From Thalassolituus sp. UBA674 (GTDB lineage Bacteria; Pseudomonadota; Gammaproteobacteria; Pseudomonadales; Oceanobacteraceae), in contig DBNK01000019.1 in the NCBI GenBank assembly GCA_002298335.1, positions 23,341 through 64,415 of the forward strand: 41,075 bases of DNA, given 5' to 3'. Below are positions 1-6,382 of this stretch, piece after piece. The translations under genes and the position numbers were made by a program. Each line of letters begins with the position of its first letter. Position 1 is the stretch's first letter. The notes below the pieces were generated by a model. It ran no database searches. It saw only the letters and a list, made by a program, of their open reading frames with translations, and was not told where the DNA came from.

Positions 1-49
1 GCGGGGTTGAGTGCAGAGTGCAGTTCAAACTGCATAAAACATTCGCGGG

Positions 50-1108
50 TCATGCGGGTGACTCCTGACCGTCGGCCACGGCCTTCAGCGACCGGGGAAT
101 AAACATGGCATCGCCATAACTGTAAAAGCGGTAGGCGTTCTTCACGGCGTGATCGTAAGCCCCCAACGTGGCGTCTTTACCGGCAAACGCAGAGACCAGC
201 ATGATCAGTGTGGATTCCGGCAGATGGAAATTGGTGATCAGCGCATCGACACTGCGGAATTCGTAACCGGGATAAATAAAGATGGTGCTTTCACCCTGAA
301 ACGGCTCAATGCTGCCACTTGTGCTGGCGCTTTCGAGACTGCGCACTGAGGTGGTACCCACCGCGACGACCCGCTTACCCGCAGCGCGTGTGGCATTCAC
401 CTGCTCCACCACCTCTGTAGACACCTCGATGTATTCCGAATGCATGGTGTGCTCAAGCACGTTCTCGACTTTCACCGGTTGAAACGTACCGGCACCAACG
501 TGCAGAGTCACGAACGCAAAGTTCACGCCTTTGTCTTTCAGGCGTGACAGCAGCGCATCATCAAAGTGCAGGCCAGCCGTAGGGGCTGCAACAGCGCCGG
601 GTTCTTTGGCGTAGACCGTCTGATAACGTTCGCGGTCCGCCTCAGCGTCTTCACGTTCCATATAAGGCGGCAGTGGCATGTGCCCGGCCTGATCGAGAAT
701 ATCCAGTACCGGTGTGTCACCGTGAAAACGCAGATGAAACAGCGCACCGTCACGACCGACCACATCACACAGCACATCGCCCAGGCGGATCTGCTGGCCT
801 GGCTTAGGCGAGCGCGAGCACTTCACATGCGCCAGCACTTCATGCTCATCCAGCACGCGCTCAATCAGAGCCTCGAGCTTGCCACCGGACAGCTTTTCTC
901 CGAATAAACGCGCCGGAATCACCCGTGTGTTGTTGAACACCAGCAGATCACCGGGCTCCAGCAGCGTTTCGATATCACGGAAGATGCGGTCCTCGCATTG
1001 CCCGGTTGCTGCATCCAGTACCAACAGCCGGGAACTGCTGCGCTCCGCCGCTGGGTAACGGGCAATCAGTTCGTCAGGCAGATGGAAAGAAAAATCGCTG
1101 GTTTTCAT
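50..1108 (-). CDS. queA: S-adenosylmethionine:tRNA ribosyltransferase-isomerase QueA
   Basis: QueA transfers and isomerises the ribosyl group of S-adenosylmethionine onto 7-aminomethyl-7-deazaguanine at the tRNA wobble position, giving epoxyqueuosine. It is a cytoplasmic enzyme of the queuosine pathway. The 352-residue product has the expected family length and starts MKTSDFSFHLPDELIARYP, the usual QueA N-terminus. It contains NNTRVIPARL, GAVAAPTAGLHF and HVGAGTFQPV, all typical family blocks. The open frame extends 13 codons further to 1147, but the family N-terminus begins at 1108, so I place the start there. tgt is the common downstream partner and would lie just outside the window at the left; this is not seen. 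Identification is secure from sequence motifs. Confidence 0.97.
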   Translation of the reverse strand: MKTSDFSFHLPDELIARYPAAERSSSRLLVLDAATGQCEDRIFRDIETLLEPGDLLVFNNTRVIPARLFGEKLSGGKLEALIERVLDEHEVLAHVKCSRSPKPGQQIRLGDVLCDVVGRDGALFHLRFHGDTPVLDILDQAGHMPLPPYMEREDAEADRERYQTVYAKEPGAVAAPTAGLHFDDALLSRLKDKGVNFAFVTLHVGAGTFQPVKVENVLEHTMHSEYIEVSTEVVEQVNATRAAGKRVVAVGTTSVRSLESASTSGSIEPFQGESTIFIYPGYEFRSVDALITNFHLPESTLIMLVSAFAGKDATLGAYDHAVKNAYRFYSYGDAMFIPRSLKAVADGQESPA

Positions 1109-1244
1109 ACTCAAAGCGGGCCGCAGAGGCGCGTGATTTGCTGTCATTTTCAGGGATGCGCAAGATTACCGGAGAAGCCGCCTGAAGTTAAGGCGCCACA
1201 CGCAATGAAGTTCACTAAGTTAAGGTAATACTTAGAAAAAAACG

Positions 1245-1272
1245 TTGACACTAAAAATTTCGTGAGTAATAT
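1245..1272 (+). promoter_or_regulatory. sigma70-type promoter for the tRNA-Leu pair
   Basis: TTGACA (1245-1250) and TAATAT (1267-1272) are separated by 16 bp and followed by a GC-rich discriminator (ACGCGGCC), as is common for stable-RNA promoters under stringent control. The first tRNA begins 27 bp downstream of the -10 box. No second promoter is obvious between the two tRNAs, so both are probably made from this one. Confidence 0.75.
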
Positions 1273-1298
1273 ACGCGGCCACTGACCGATGCTGATTA

Positions 1299-1383
1299 GC
1301 CAGAGTGGCGAAATTGGTAGACGCAGGGGATTCAAAATCCCCCGCCTTCGGGTGTGCCGGTTCGAGTCCGGCCTCTGGTACCA
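1299..1383 (+). tRNA. tRNA-Leu (anticodon CAA)
   Basis: This is an 85-nt class II tRNA with encoded CCA. The acceptor arms GCCAGAG and CTCTGGT pair with one terminal G-U. The anticodon stem GGGGA/TCCCC encloses loop TTCAAAA, giving anticodon CAA for UUG codons. It has a short variable arm (CGCCTTCGGGTG region) and a T-arm around GTTCGAGTC. It is the first of two adjacent leucine tRNAs of different anticodon. Confidence 0.95.
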
Positions 1384-1438
1384 AGAAGTCAGCTTCTCTT
1401 GGAAATCGGTCAGATTGAAGTGCCATGCACTGACAGAC

Positions 1439-1525
1439 GCCCAGGTGGTGGAATTGGTAGACACGCTGTGTTCAGGTCGCAGTGAGCTTACGCTCGTGGG
1501 AGTTCGAGTCTCCCCCTGGGCACCA
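1439..1525 (+). tRNA. tRNA-Leu (anticodon CAG)
   Basis: This is an 87-nt class II tRNA with encoded CCA. The acceptor arms GCCCAGG and CCTGGGC pair perfectly. The anticodon stem CTGTG/CGCAG encloses TTCAGGT, giving anticodon CAG for CUG. The long variable arm is AGTGAGCTTACGCTCGTG-like, and the T-arm GGGAG/CTCCC encloses TTCGAGT. It lies 55 nt after the first tRNA-Leu. Its last bases overlap a 9-bp perfect inverted repeat (1521-1543) and a 29-bp direct repeat copied at 4761, which makes it the likely insertion point of the accessory island to the right. Confidence 0.95.
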
Positions 1526-1548
1526 TCTCTTTCTGAGATGGTGATATT
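1520..1548 (+). repeat. att-like direct repeat, copy 1, at tRNA-Leu 3' end
   Basis: These 29 bp begin in the last bases of tRNA-Leu(CAG) and are identical to 4761-4789. They contain a perfect 9-bp inverted repeat, CACCATCTC/GAGATGGTG with loop TTTCT (1521-1543). Similarity fades over the next 15 bp. A duplicated tRNA 3' end is the usual scar of tRNA-targeted integration, but no integrase remains between the copies. Confidence 0.6.
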
Positions 1549-1893
1549 CCCCCTAAAGCCTTGAAAGGCAACGAAAAATTCGGTGTTCTAGCACCCTCAA
1601 TCCGGTGGTTTTCCCCTTGCTGCAATCACTGAAGGCGTTTTACGCTATCCCATCCAGCGGAAACACCCCGCAACGCCCCGTTGATCTTTACCCTTGGGCG
1701 CTCCTGCCCGCCTGAATCTAGAAAATTAGTGTCGCCCGTGTACTCACGGGCAAGCCTTGCGTGCCGCCCAGTGACAATGATTTTTTCTGGATTCATTCCC
1801 CTCCGACTTAGTCGGCCTGGTCGCCAGAGGTTCATGCGCCATGCCCCCTGCGGGCTGATTCACAAACCTCACGGCGAAGAAAGAGTCAACACC
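1549..1893. other. Intergenic stretch at the left end of the island, no convincing gene
   Basis: About 345 bp without a credible gene on either strand. It carries a perfect 7-bp stem-loop, GCCCGTG-TACT-CACGGGC (1734-1751). The last 60 bp read like the upstream segment of ardA. ardA genes on conjugative plasmids can be driven by single-strand promoters formed by stem-loops; whether this hairpin is such a remnant is inference only. Confidence 0.5.
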
Positions 1894-2398
1894 ATGAGCG
1901 ACTACAGCATCTACATTGCTGATTTAGCAGCTTACAACAATAGAATCCTGCACGGGGTCTGAATCGACACCACGCAAAAGCTGGACAACATCCACGAAGC
2001 CATTCAAACCATGCTGGCCACTTCCCGGAAGCCGGTAGTGAAGACTGGGCAACTCACGACTATGACAGCGTTGCCGGCCTGGGACTTGGAAAACATGAAA
2101 GCCTGGGCATGTCCATGCCATCGCCGTCTTTCTGGAAGAGCATGGTGATCTGGGCGCGGCGGTGCTGTCTCACTGGTGCGGAGACATTGAACAGGCGGGG
2201 CAAGCCCTGTCAGAGGATTCTCACGGCGCTTTACCAGCCTGCCGACTTCGCACAGGCGCTGACTGAAGAAACCACAACCATCCCGGAGAATCTGGCCTAT
2301 TACATCGACTATGAAAAGATGGGCGGGATCTGGAAATCAATGATGTCTACACCGTCACCACCGCCTATGGTGAGGTGCATGTCTTTTCGAATCGGCAG
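1894..2398 (+). pseudogene. ardA: ardA antirestriction protein pseudogene
   Basis: ArdA is a DNA-mimic protein that blocks type I restriction enzymes and is normally carried by conjugative plasmids and integrative elements. Translated in pieces, this stretch covers the whole protein: MSDYSIYIADLAAYN at the start, HAIAVFLEEHGDLGAAVLSH in the middle, then ALTEETTTIPENLAYYIDYE, and finally INDVYTVTTAYGEVHVF at the end. The reading frame is broken by an in-frame TGA at 1960-1962, where Trp (TGG) is expected after LHGV. Several frameshifts follow, including a lost G near 2321. The natural stop is also changed (CAG at 2396-2398 where the second copy has TAA). The gene is dead. Its last 92 bp are repeated at 5107-5199. 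It abuts the stop of the first toxin gene. Confidence 0.88.
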
Positions 2399-2401
2399 GG
2401 C

Positions 2402-2725
2402 TTAATCCTGCTGATCCACATCGGACGGTAAGCGAGACTCTGTGTCCATTCGGTGGGCATAGATGGCCTCTAAGATGATGACCTGATCATCAAAGCGGAA
2501 GTAAATCGAATGAGGAAAGTCTTTGATCTGCCAGCGCCTGAACTCATGCCCGCCGACACGGATATAAACCCGGCACGCGGCAGGATGCTTACAGATAAAA
2601 GCAATACTGCGCTCCAGCCCGTCTATAAAGTGTTCGGCAATGTCCCGTCCGGCACGCTCCCGATAGTCGAGCACATAGTGCAGCGCATGGCGCTTGAACA
2701 GGGCACTGCGTTTGATCTGGTGCAT
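2402..2725 (-). CDS. RelE/ParE superfamily toxin (pair 1)
   Basis: The 107-residue basic protein fits the RelE/ParE toxin fold: an N-terminal helical hairpin (ERAGRDIAEHFIDGLERSI), then YIRVGGHEFRRWQIKDFPHSIYFRF and VIILEAIYAHR, the beta-strand core of the family. ParE-type members poison DNA gyrase and RelE-type members cleave mRNA; the sequence alone does not separate these. The gene starts 5 nt after the antitoxin stop, so the pair is co-translated in antitoxin-toxin order. Its 3' end touches the ardA remnant, suggesting the pair was inserted or swapped in as a block. It appears intact. Confidence 0.85.
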   Translation of the reverse strand: MHQIKRSALFKRHALHYVLDYRERAGRDIAEHFIDGLERSIAFICKHPAACRVYIRVGGHEFRRWQIKDFPHSIYFRFDDQVIILEAIYAHRMDTESRLPSDVDQQD

Positions 2726-2730
2726 GGGTT

Positions 2731-3000
2731 CTAATCTTTCAGATGTTGCCTTAAATCCTGAATATCCTGCTTACTCCAGTCATCGTAGTCATTTTCAGAC
2801 AGGGCTTGTAACAGCAACATTTCAACGTCACGTTTTTCCTGATCCAGAGTCTTCTCCATATGGCGGCGGATCAGATCGCGGATGAATTCGCTGGGGGTTT
2901 CATATTCACCGCCATGACCTGTTATAGCGCCAACATAGGCAGCCAGCGAGTCCGGCAGAGTGGTGCTCAAGCGCTTGATGATCTTGTTTTGGTCTGGCAT
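2731..3000 (-). CDS. ParD/CopG-like ribbon-helix-helix antitoxin (pair 1)
   Basis: An 89-residue acidic protein. Residues about 8-45 fit a ribbon-helix-helix DNA-binding domain of the ParD type: LSTTLPDSLAAYVGAITG, then YETPSEFIRDLIRRHME. The C-terminal tail is acidic (SENDYDDWSKQD) and would wrap the toxin. An excellent Shine-Dalgarno, AGGAGG, sits 5 nt before the ATG at 3000. A promoter and a palindrome lie upstream (3020-3073), consistent with the autorepression known for this class. Confidence 0.85.
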   Translation of the reverse strand: MPDQNKIIKRLSTTLPDSLAAYVGAITGHGGEYETPSEFIRDLIRRHMEKTLDQEKRDVEMLLLQALSENDYDDWSKQDIQDLRQHLKD

Positions 3001-3019
3001 GGCGGCCTCCTATTCGATC

Positions 3020-3073
3020 AAAATAGCCAGTTTGCGCATCTAATGTCAACTCAGGTTGCATTTATGTGCAACC
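3020..3073 (-). promoter_or_regulatory. Promoter and palindromic operator of toxin-antitoxin pair 1
   Basis: On the minus strand TTGACA (3049-3044) and TATTTT (3025-3020) are 18 bp apart, directed at the antitoxin gene. Just upstream lies the perfect palindrome GGTTGCA-TTTATG-TGCAACC (3054-3073). A palindrome next to the -35 box fits an antitoxin operator; binding itself is inferred. Confidence 0.55.
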
Positions 3074-3114
3074 TTGGTTGTGGATGACCGCTGTTCAGGA
3101 GCCATCTTTATCCT

Positions 3115-3472
3115 CAGCCGTTAACCTTTGCTTAAATTCTTTCCGATAGACTACAAATAGTGAATTTACCGGGAAGGTGGGCTATTACAGGAAAGCGGAT
3201 CAGCGGCACCTGGAAATTCCGAACCGTCTGAATCGGGAGTTCACAGTGGACAGGACCAATAAGGTTTGGGCTGGTGATATTACCGACGTATGGACGGGCC
3301 AGCGCTGGGTCTACACCAGCGACGAAGCAGCAAAGCATGCGATCCACGACTACATCATCGGGTATTACATCAGTTAAACCGCACGCATAAACGGCATGAT
3401 CATCCCTAATACAGCGGAAGAAAACTACTGGAATGCTCAGAAGGGAGTGGTCAGATTTAATTGACCACTACA
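3115..3472 (+). mobile_element. Internally deleted IS3-family element, copy 1
   Basis: This 358-bp remnant matches 5873-6220 at roughly 90 percent or better by eye. Read on the plus strand it encodes pieces of an IS3-family OrfB transposase: LEIPNRLNREFTVDRTNKVW, then AGDITDVWTGQRWVY. It jumps straight to the C-terminal part (AKHAIHDYIIGYY, AEENYWNAQ), so most of the DDE catalytic core is deleted. The right end, TAATTGACCACTACA (3458-3472), resembles an IS3-family terminal inverted repeat. No matching left inverted repeat is visible. The left edge instead carries a conserved block, TTAACCTTTGCTTAA followed by CCGATA, that is unlike transposase sequence. Confidence 0.75.
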
Positions 3473-3524
3473 ATACCTGAAGATTAAACTCGGGAGGCTG
3501 ATATACATGAGAGAGGAGCCTTAA

Positions 3525-4295
3525 TTATTTATTTTCTGGTGAATAGGGGACCGGCTTAGTGTTAGTAAGATGCTCGTTAACCACCAGAAATTCGTAGGTG
3601 AGATTCTTGTATGGATCATCTGCTCTTACTGCAAGCTGACTGGTCAGTATCTGATTGGCATCTTCGCCATTTGTTTTATTTAGGAATTCACCAAAATGAA
3701 TAATCTGATCAAAATTAGCCTCACTGATATCATAGCGCCCTATATTGGTAGAGTACATATCAGACCCGCGTTCCGACTCAACAAGTGTGATCATTGATGA
3801 CTTCAGTTCTGCTAACGCTTCCTTCAAGCCAGAATATTGAAGCCGATCCTGTAACCAGTTGACGTCCTCATCAGTCAGATCACCATTATGCAGAATAACG
3901 ATATCATCCCGTGCATTTAGTGAGAAATCCCACTTCTTATTCACCAGATCCGGGCGCTCTTGAGCAATATCACTGGATACTTGAGCAAATTGATCTTTAG
4001 CATTTTTTGATTGCACAATATTCTGAATATAAGAATCCAATACCTTTGTTGCCTCATCACTTCTTTTCTCCTGCGCTGCAAGAAAGCCTTTTGGGTTATA
4101 TCCTATAATCTGAACCGTCATATCATCTGGCGACAAGACCTTAAGGTCAGGTTCTTTTTCCTTTAGGGGAGTATTGGTGTTACTATAAGATGATATTTTA
4201 GCGCCAGAAATAACTCCAGAGGAGACATCTTCAGTATCATCTGTTGAAACTTTGACACTATTAATATTGATAAGTGGTATAGTACTAACATCCAT
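3525..4295 (-). CDS. Hypothetical protein, AT-rich, unknown function
   Basis: A 256-residue protein that I do not recognise. It has no signal peptide and no membrane segment. The first 50 residues are Ser/Thr/Asn-rich and look disordered (SSYSNTNTPLKEKEP). Residues 60-250 are mixed alpha/beta with acidic character. Features include DEDVNWLQDRLQYSGLKEAL (a likely helix pair) and WDFSLNARDDIVILHNGDLT. Base composition is clearly more AT-rich than the surrounding core genes, which supports horizontal origin. The open frame extends 4 codons upstream to a TTG at 4307; I use the ATG at 4295. It is alone, flanked by an IS3 remnant and a truncated gene. A secreted effector or a phage or plasmid gene are both possible; nothing decides this. 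Confidence 0.6.
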   Translation of the reverse strand: MDVSTIPLININSVKVSTDDTEDVSSGVISGAKISSYSNTNTPLKEKEPDLKVLSPDDMTVQIIGYNPKGFLAAQEKRSDEATKVLDSYIQNIVQSKNAKDQFAQVSSDIAQERPDLVNKKWDFSLNARDDIVILHNGDLTDEDVNWLQDRLQYSGLKEALAELKSSMITLVESERGSDMYSTNIGRYDISEANFDQIIHFGEFLNKTNGEDANQILTSQLAVRADDPYKNLTYEFLVVNEHLTNTKPVPYSPENK

Positions 4296-4307
4296 ATTGA
4301 TACCCAA

Positions 4308-4461
4308 TATTCATAATCGTACACAGAGGTTATCGGCAGTGCATCATGTAATTTTAGCGGGTATAGAAAAATCCCTCACACCCGCTGAAAGTCAGTTACG
4401 GGAGGTAAGTCTGATCACACATGTGGGCCATTTTTACAGCTGAACCCCATGCTTCTTCACA
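4308..4461. other. Intergenic, no feature seen
   Basis: A 154-bp gap between the unknown AT-rich gene and the truncated Ig-like fragment. It should hold the promoter of the former. I see no clear promoter boxes or hairpins. Confidence 0.4.
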
Positions 4462-4767
4462 TCACCCCCAGAATTCACTATTCCCCCTAGCCCGGGGAAC
4501 TTCAATAAGCCAAGCACCTGCATCATACTCAGTTTCCCAATTCCCCTTGTAAGGATCAAAGGAGTGATAATGTACAACTGAGTTGTTCCCTGTACAGTCA
4601 GGTAAGGTTAGTAATGCGGAAGCAACACCCGATGCATTTGTATACTGGATAGATTTCAGTGTCGAAATATCTTCCGTTCCATAATTGAACTCTACCCTGA
4701 CCCCTTCCATAGGGTATCCTGCGCTGTCTTTGATTTTGGCGCTCCGGTTCGACTCATTTTGCACCAT
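4462..4767 (-). pseudogene. Fragment with a bacterial Ig-like (Big_1 type) domain
   Basis: A 101-codon open frame whose sequence follows the Big_1/invasin Ig-like pattern: KIKDSAGYPMEGVRVEFNYG, then YTNASGVASALLTL. Such domains normally occur in tandem in large surface adhesins or exported proteins, so one domain with no signal peptide is a fragment. The frame continues upstream of the ATG at 4767 as far as a TAG near 4844, reading through the 29-bp repeat as ISPSQKEMVQ, so the repeat is coding here. The 5' part is missing. Confidence 0.5.
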
Positions 4768-4789
4768 CTCTTTCTGAGATGGTGATATT
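4761..4789 (+). repeat. att-like direct repeat, copy 2
   Basis: Identical over 29 bp to 1520-1548 at the tRNA-Leu 3' end, including the 9-bp inverted repeat (4762-4784). It marks a possible boundary 3.24 kb from the tRNA. On the minus strand this copy lies inside the open frame of the Ig-like fragment. The tRNA T-arm and most of the acceptor stem are not duplicated. Confidence 0.6.
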
Positions 4790-4873
4790 TCCTCAAGAGC
4801 TTTAATAAAACAGAGACGTCTGCTCCTGCATTTCCTGCACTATTCTGCCTGATGCACAGGTAAACACCCGATT

Positions 4874-5105
4874 TCATCCGCCCTCCTGTCCAGAGCACAC
4901 CTGGGCTCTCCTGAACTCCCCCGCAATATGATGATAGTAATACAGCCGGAAATCAGTCCGGACATAACGGCCGCTGGCGTCTTCAAACGCCTGATCTTTG
5001 TTTGAGAACCGCACCCGCATACTCGACACCTCCGTGAACTGGTAGCGCGCATCCAGGTTCTGTTCAGCAAACTCATCAACCGTGATACGTCCAGCCTGTT
5101 CACGT
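4874..5105 (-). pseudogene. C-terminal fragment of an unrecognised gene
   Basis: An open minus-strand frame runs from the edge of the ardA remnant (about 5105) to a TGA at 4874-4876. It reads REQAGRITVDEFAEQNLDAR, then RVRFSNKDQAFEDASGRYVR, then TDFRLYYYHHIAGEFRRAQV, which looks like real protein with good codon use but no initiation site of its own. I do not recognise the family. It is probably the tail of a gene cut off when the ardA 3' segment was joined. It could be chance, but its 75 codons are unusually protein-like. Confidence 0.35.
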
Positions 5106-5106
5106 C

Positions 5107-5199
5107 GACTAAGACAAGATGGGGCGGGATTTAGAAATCAATGATGTCTACACCGTCACCACTGCCTATGACGAGGTGCATGTCTTTTGGAATCGGTAA
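5107..5199 (+). pseudogene. ardA: ardA 3'-end fragment (second copy)
   Basis: These 93 bp encode the ArdA C-terminus DKMGRDLEINDVYTVTTAYD then EVHVFWNR and the natural TAA stop (5197-5199). They match 2307-2398 of the longer ardA pseudogene with scattered mismatches. Here the frame is intact and Trp is kept where copy 1 has Ser, but an in-frame TAA sits at its second codon. It is found beside a toxin-antitoxin pair exactly as copy 1 is. Confidence 0.8.
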
Positions 5200-5232
5200 G
5201 GGACACAGCCTGCCGCCCCAGCTGCAGGTACA

Positions 5233-5532
5233 TCAATCAGACAGCAGGACTTCTATATCCATGCTTTCATGCAACACCCGGACGATATGCAGATACCGCT
5301 CTGCGACAACGTAGACAATCAAGTGCCTGGCATGATGACAAATACGCACCGGGGGTGAAAACTCCAGCCGTTCCCGGTAGGCGAGCGGGTAATCAATCAG
5401 TCCTTGCATGGCGGTATTCAATTCATCCAGATAGTGATCTGCCTGCGCTTCTCCCCACTGCTGATATGAATACAGCCAGATATCCAGTAAATCCTGTTCG
5501 GCAAGCGCCTGCTTATGAATCTGAAGGGTCAA
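5233..5532 (-). CDS. ParE-like toxin (pair 2)
   Basis: A 99-residue protein with the ParE layout: IHKQALAEQDLLDIWLYSYQ, then QADHYLDELNTAMQGLIDYP, then the strands RICHHARHLIVYVV and LHIVRVLHESMD. ParE toxins inhibit DNA gyrase. The only sensible start is TTG at 5532, because a TGA lies two codons upstream in frame and the next ATG is deep inside the domain. The start lies 20 nt inside the end of the antitoxin gene, so translation is likely coupled and weak, which suits a toxin. It is not similar in detail to the pair-1 toxin, so the two pairs are not a simple duplication. Confidence 0.85.
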   Translation of the reverse strand: MTLQIHKQALAEQDLLDIWLYSYQQWGEAQADHYLDELNTAMQGLIDYPLAYRERLEFSPPVRICHHARHLIVYVVAERYLHIVRVLHESMDIEVLLSD

Positions 5533-5779
5533 GGCTGTTCAATCCGGCGTGCTTGCGGGCTTTCTGTTTAATAGCATCCATGTCCAGCGCACCGGCATCG
5601 CCGCTGCTAAGGCCATCGGTGATGGCCTGCTGCATTGTCTTAATCTTCTGCGCGCGCAATTGATCCTTACGGATCAGATCCCGCACATAGTCGCTATTGT
5701 TGGAGTACAGACCGCTTTCAATCTGAGTTTCCACCCAGTCTTTCATCGGATCAGGGAGTGAAATATTCATGGTTGCCAT
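5513..5779 (-). CDS. ParD-like ribbon-helix-helix antitoxin (pair 2)
   Basis: An 88-residue protein. Residues 4-36 (MNISLPDPMKDWVETQIESG, then LYSNNSDYVRDLIRK) are a classic ParD ribbon-helix-helix domain. The C-terminal half is the flexible toxin-binding part. The frame is open to 5839, but GGAGG lies 8 nt before the ATG at 5779 and the family start falls there. A TTGACA-like box (5849-5844 on the minus strand) lies upstream with no strong -10. The gene overlaps the toxin by 20 nt. Confidence 0.87.
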   Translation of the reverse strand: MATMNISLPDPMKDWVETQIESGLYSNNSDYVRDLIRKDQLRAQKIKTMQQAITDGLSSGDAGALDMDAIKQKARKHAGLNSLDPSDS

Positions 5780-5872
5780 GTGGGATGCCTCCGAACTTGC
5801 AATATCAGCCCTCACCTCAAAAATGACATATAATGCCAAAGATTGTCAAATTATGCTGATCACCTTATCCCC

Positions 5873-6220
5873 CAGCCGTTAACCTTTGCTTAAGACCTTT
5901 CCGATAAACTACAAATAGTGAATTAACCGGGAAGGTGGGCTATTGCAGGAAAGCGGATCAGCCACACTTGGAAATTCCGAACCGTCTGAATCGGGAGTTC
6001 ACAGTGGACAGGACCAATAGGGTTTGGGCTGGTGATATTACCGACGTATGGACGGGCCAGCGCTGGGCTTACAAGCAGAAAAGCATGTGATCAACGACTA
6101 CATCATCGGGTATTACATCAGTTAAACCGCACGCATACACGGCATGATCAGCCCTAATACAGCGGAAGAAAACTACTGGAATGCTCATAAGGGAGTGGCC
6201 AGATTTAATTGACCACTACA
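5873..6220 (+). mobile_element. Internally deleted IS3-family element, copy 2
   Basis: This 348-bp element is the second copy of 3115-3472 with the same internal deletion joint, plus small further deletions near 6070. It starts and ends at the same bases as copy 1 (CAGCCGTTAACC at the left, GACCACTACA at the right), so copy 1 and copy 2 share one deleted ancestor. It sits upstream of the antitoxin of pair 2, as copy 1 does for pair 1. Confidence 0.75.
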
Positions 6221-6382
6221 CAGTGCTGCACATGTCCGGGTTTTCTCCTTTTAAACGTCTTCTTTATCGCTATCGTCCTTTTGTTTCTCTCTGCATTCAT
6301 TGACGCGGGAATTGCTGTATTCCCTTTTCAATTTGCATGGTATAACCTCTGTACAAGTTTTGAATAACTTGGAGGATGTCGC

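Noticed and set aside
566..907. Plus-strand open frame of 113 codons inside queA
   Set aside because: It is antisense to a secure gene and has no protein-like features or ribosome site.
3115..3130. Integron attC core (GTTAACC) at the left edge of the IS3 remnants, which would make the toxin-antitoxin pairs integron cassettes
   Set aside because: GTTAACC does not fit GTTRRRY, and no paired inverse core or folded attC structure is visible at the cassette ends. No integron integrase is in the window.
4736..4766. Second tRNA 3' end (GTTCGACTC...GCACCA) at repeat copy 2
   Set aside because: The T-arm does not fit: spacing from the loop to CCA is wrong and the stems do not pair. The segment is coding on the other strand.
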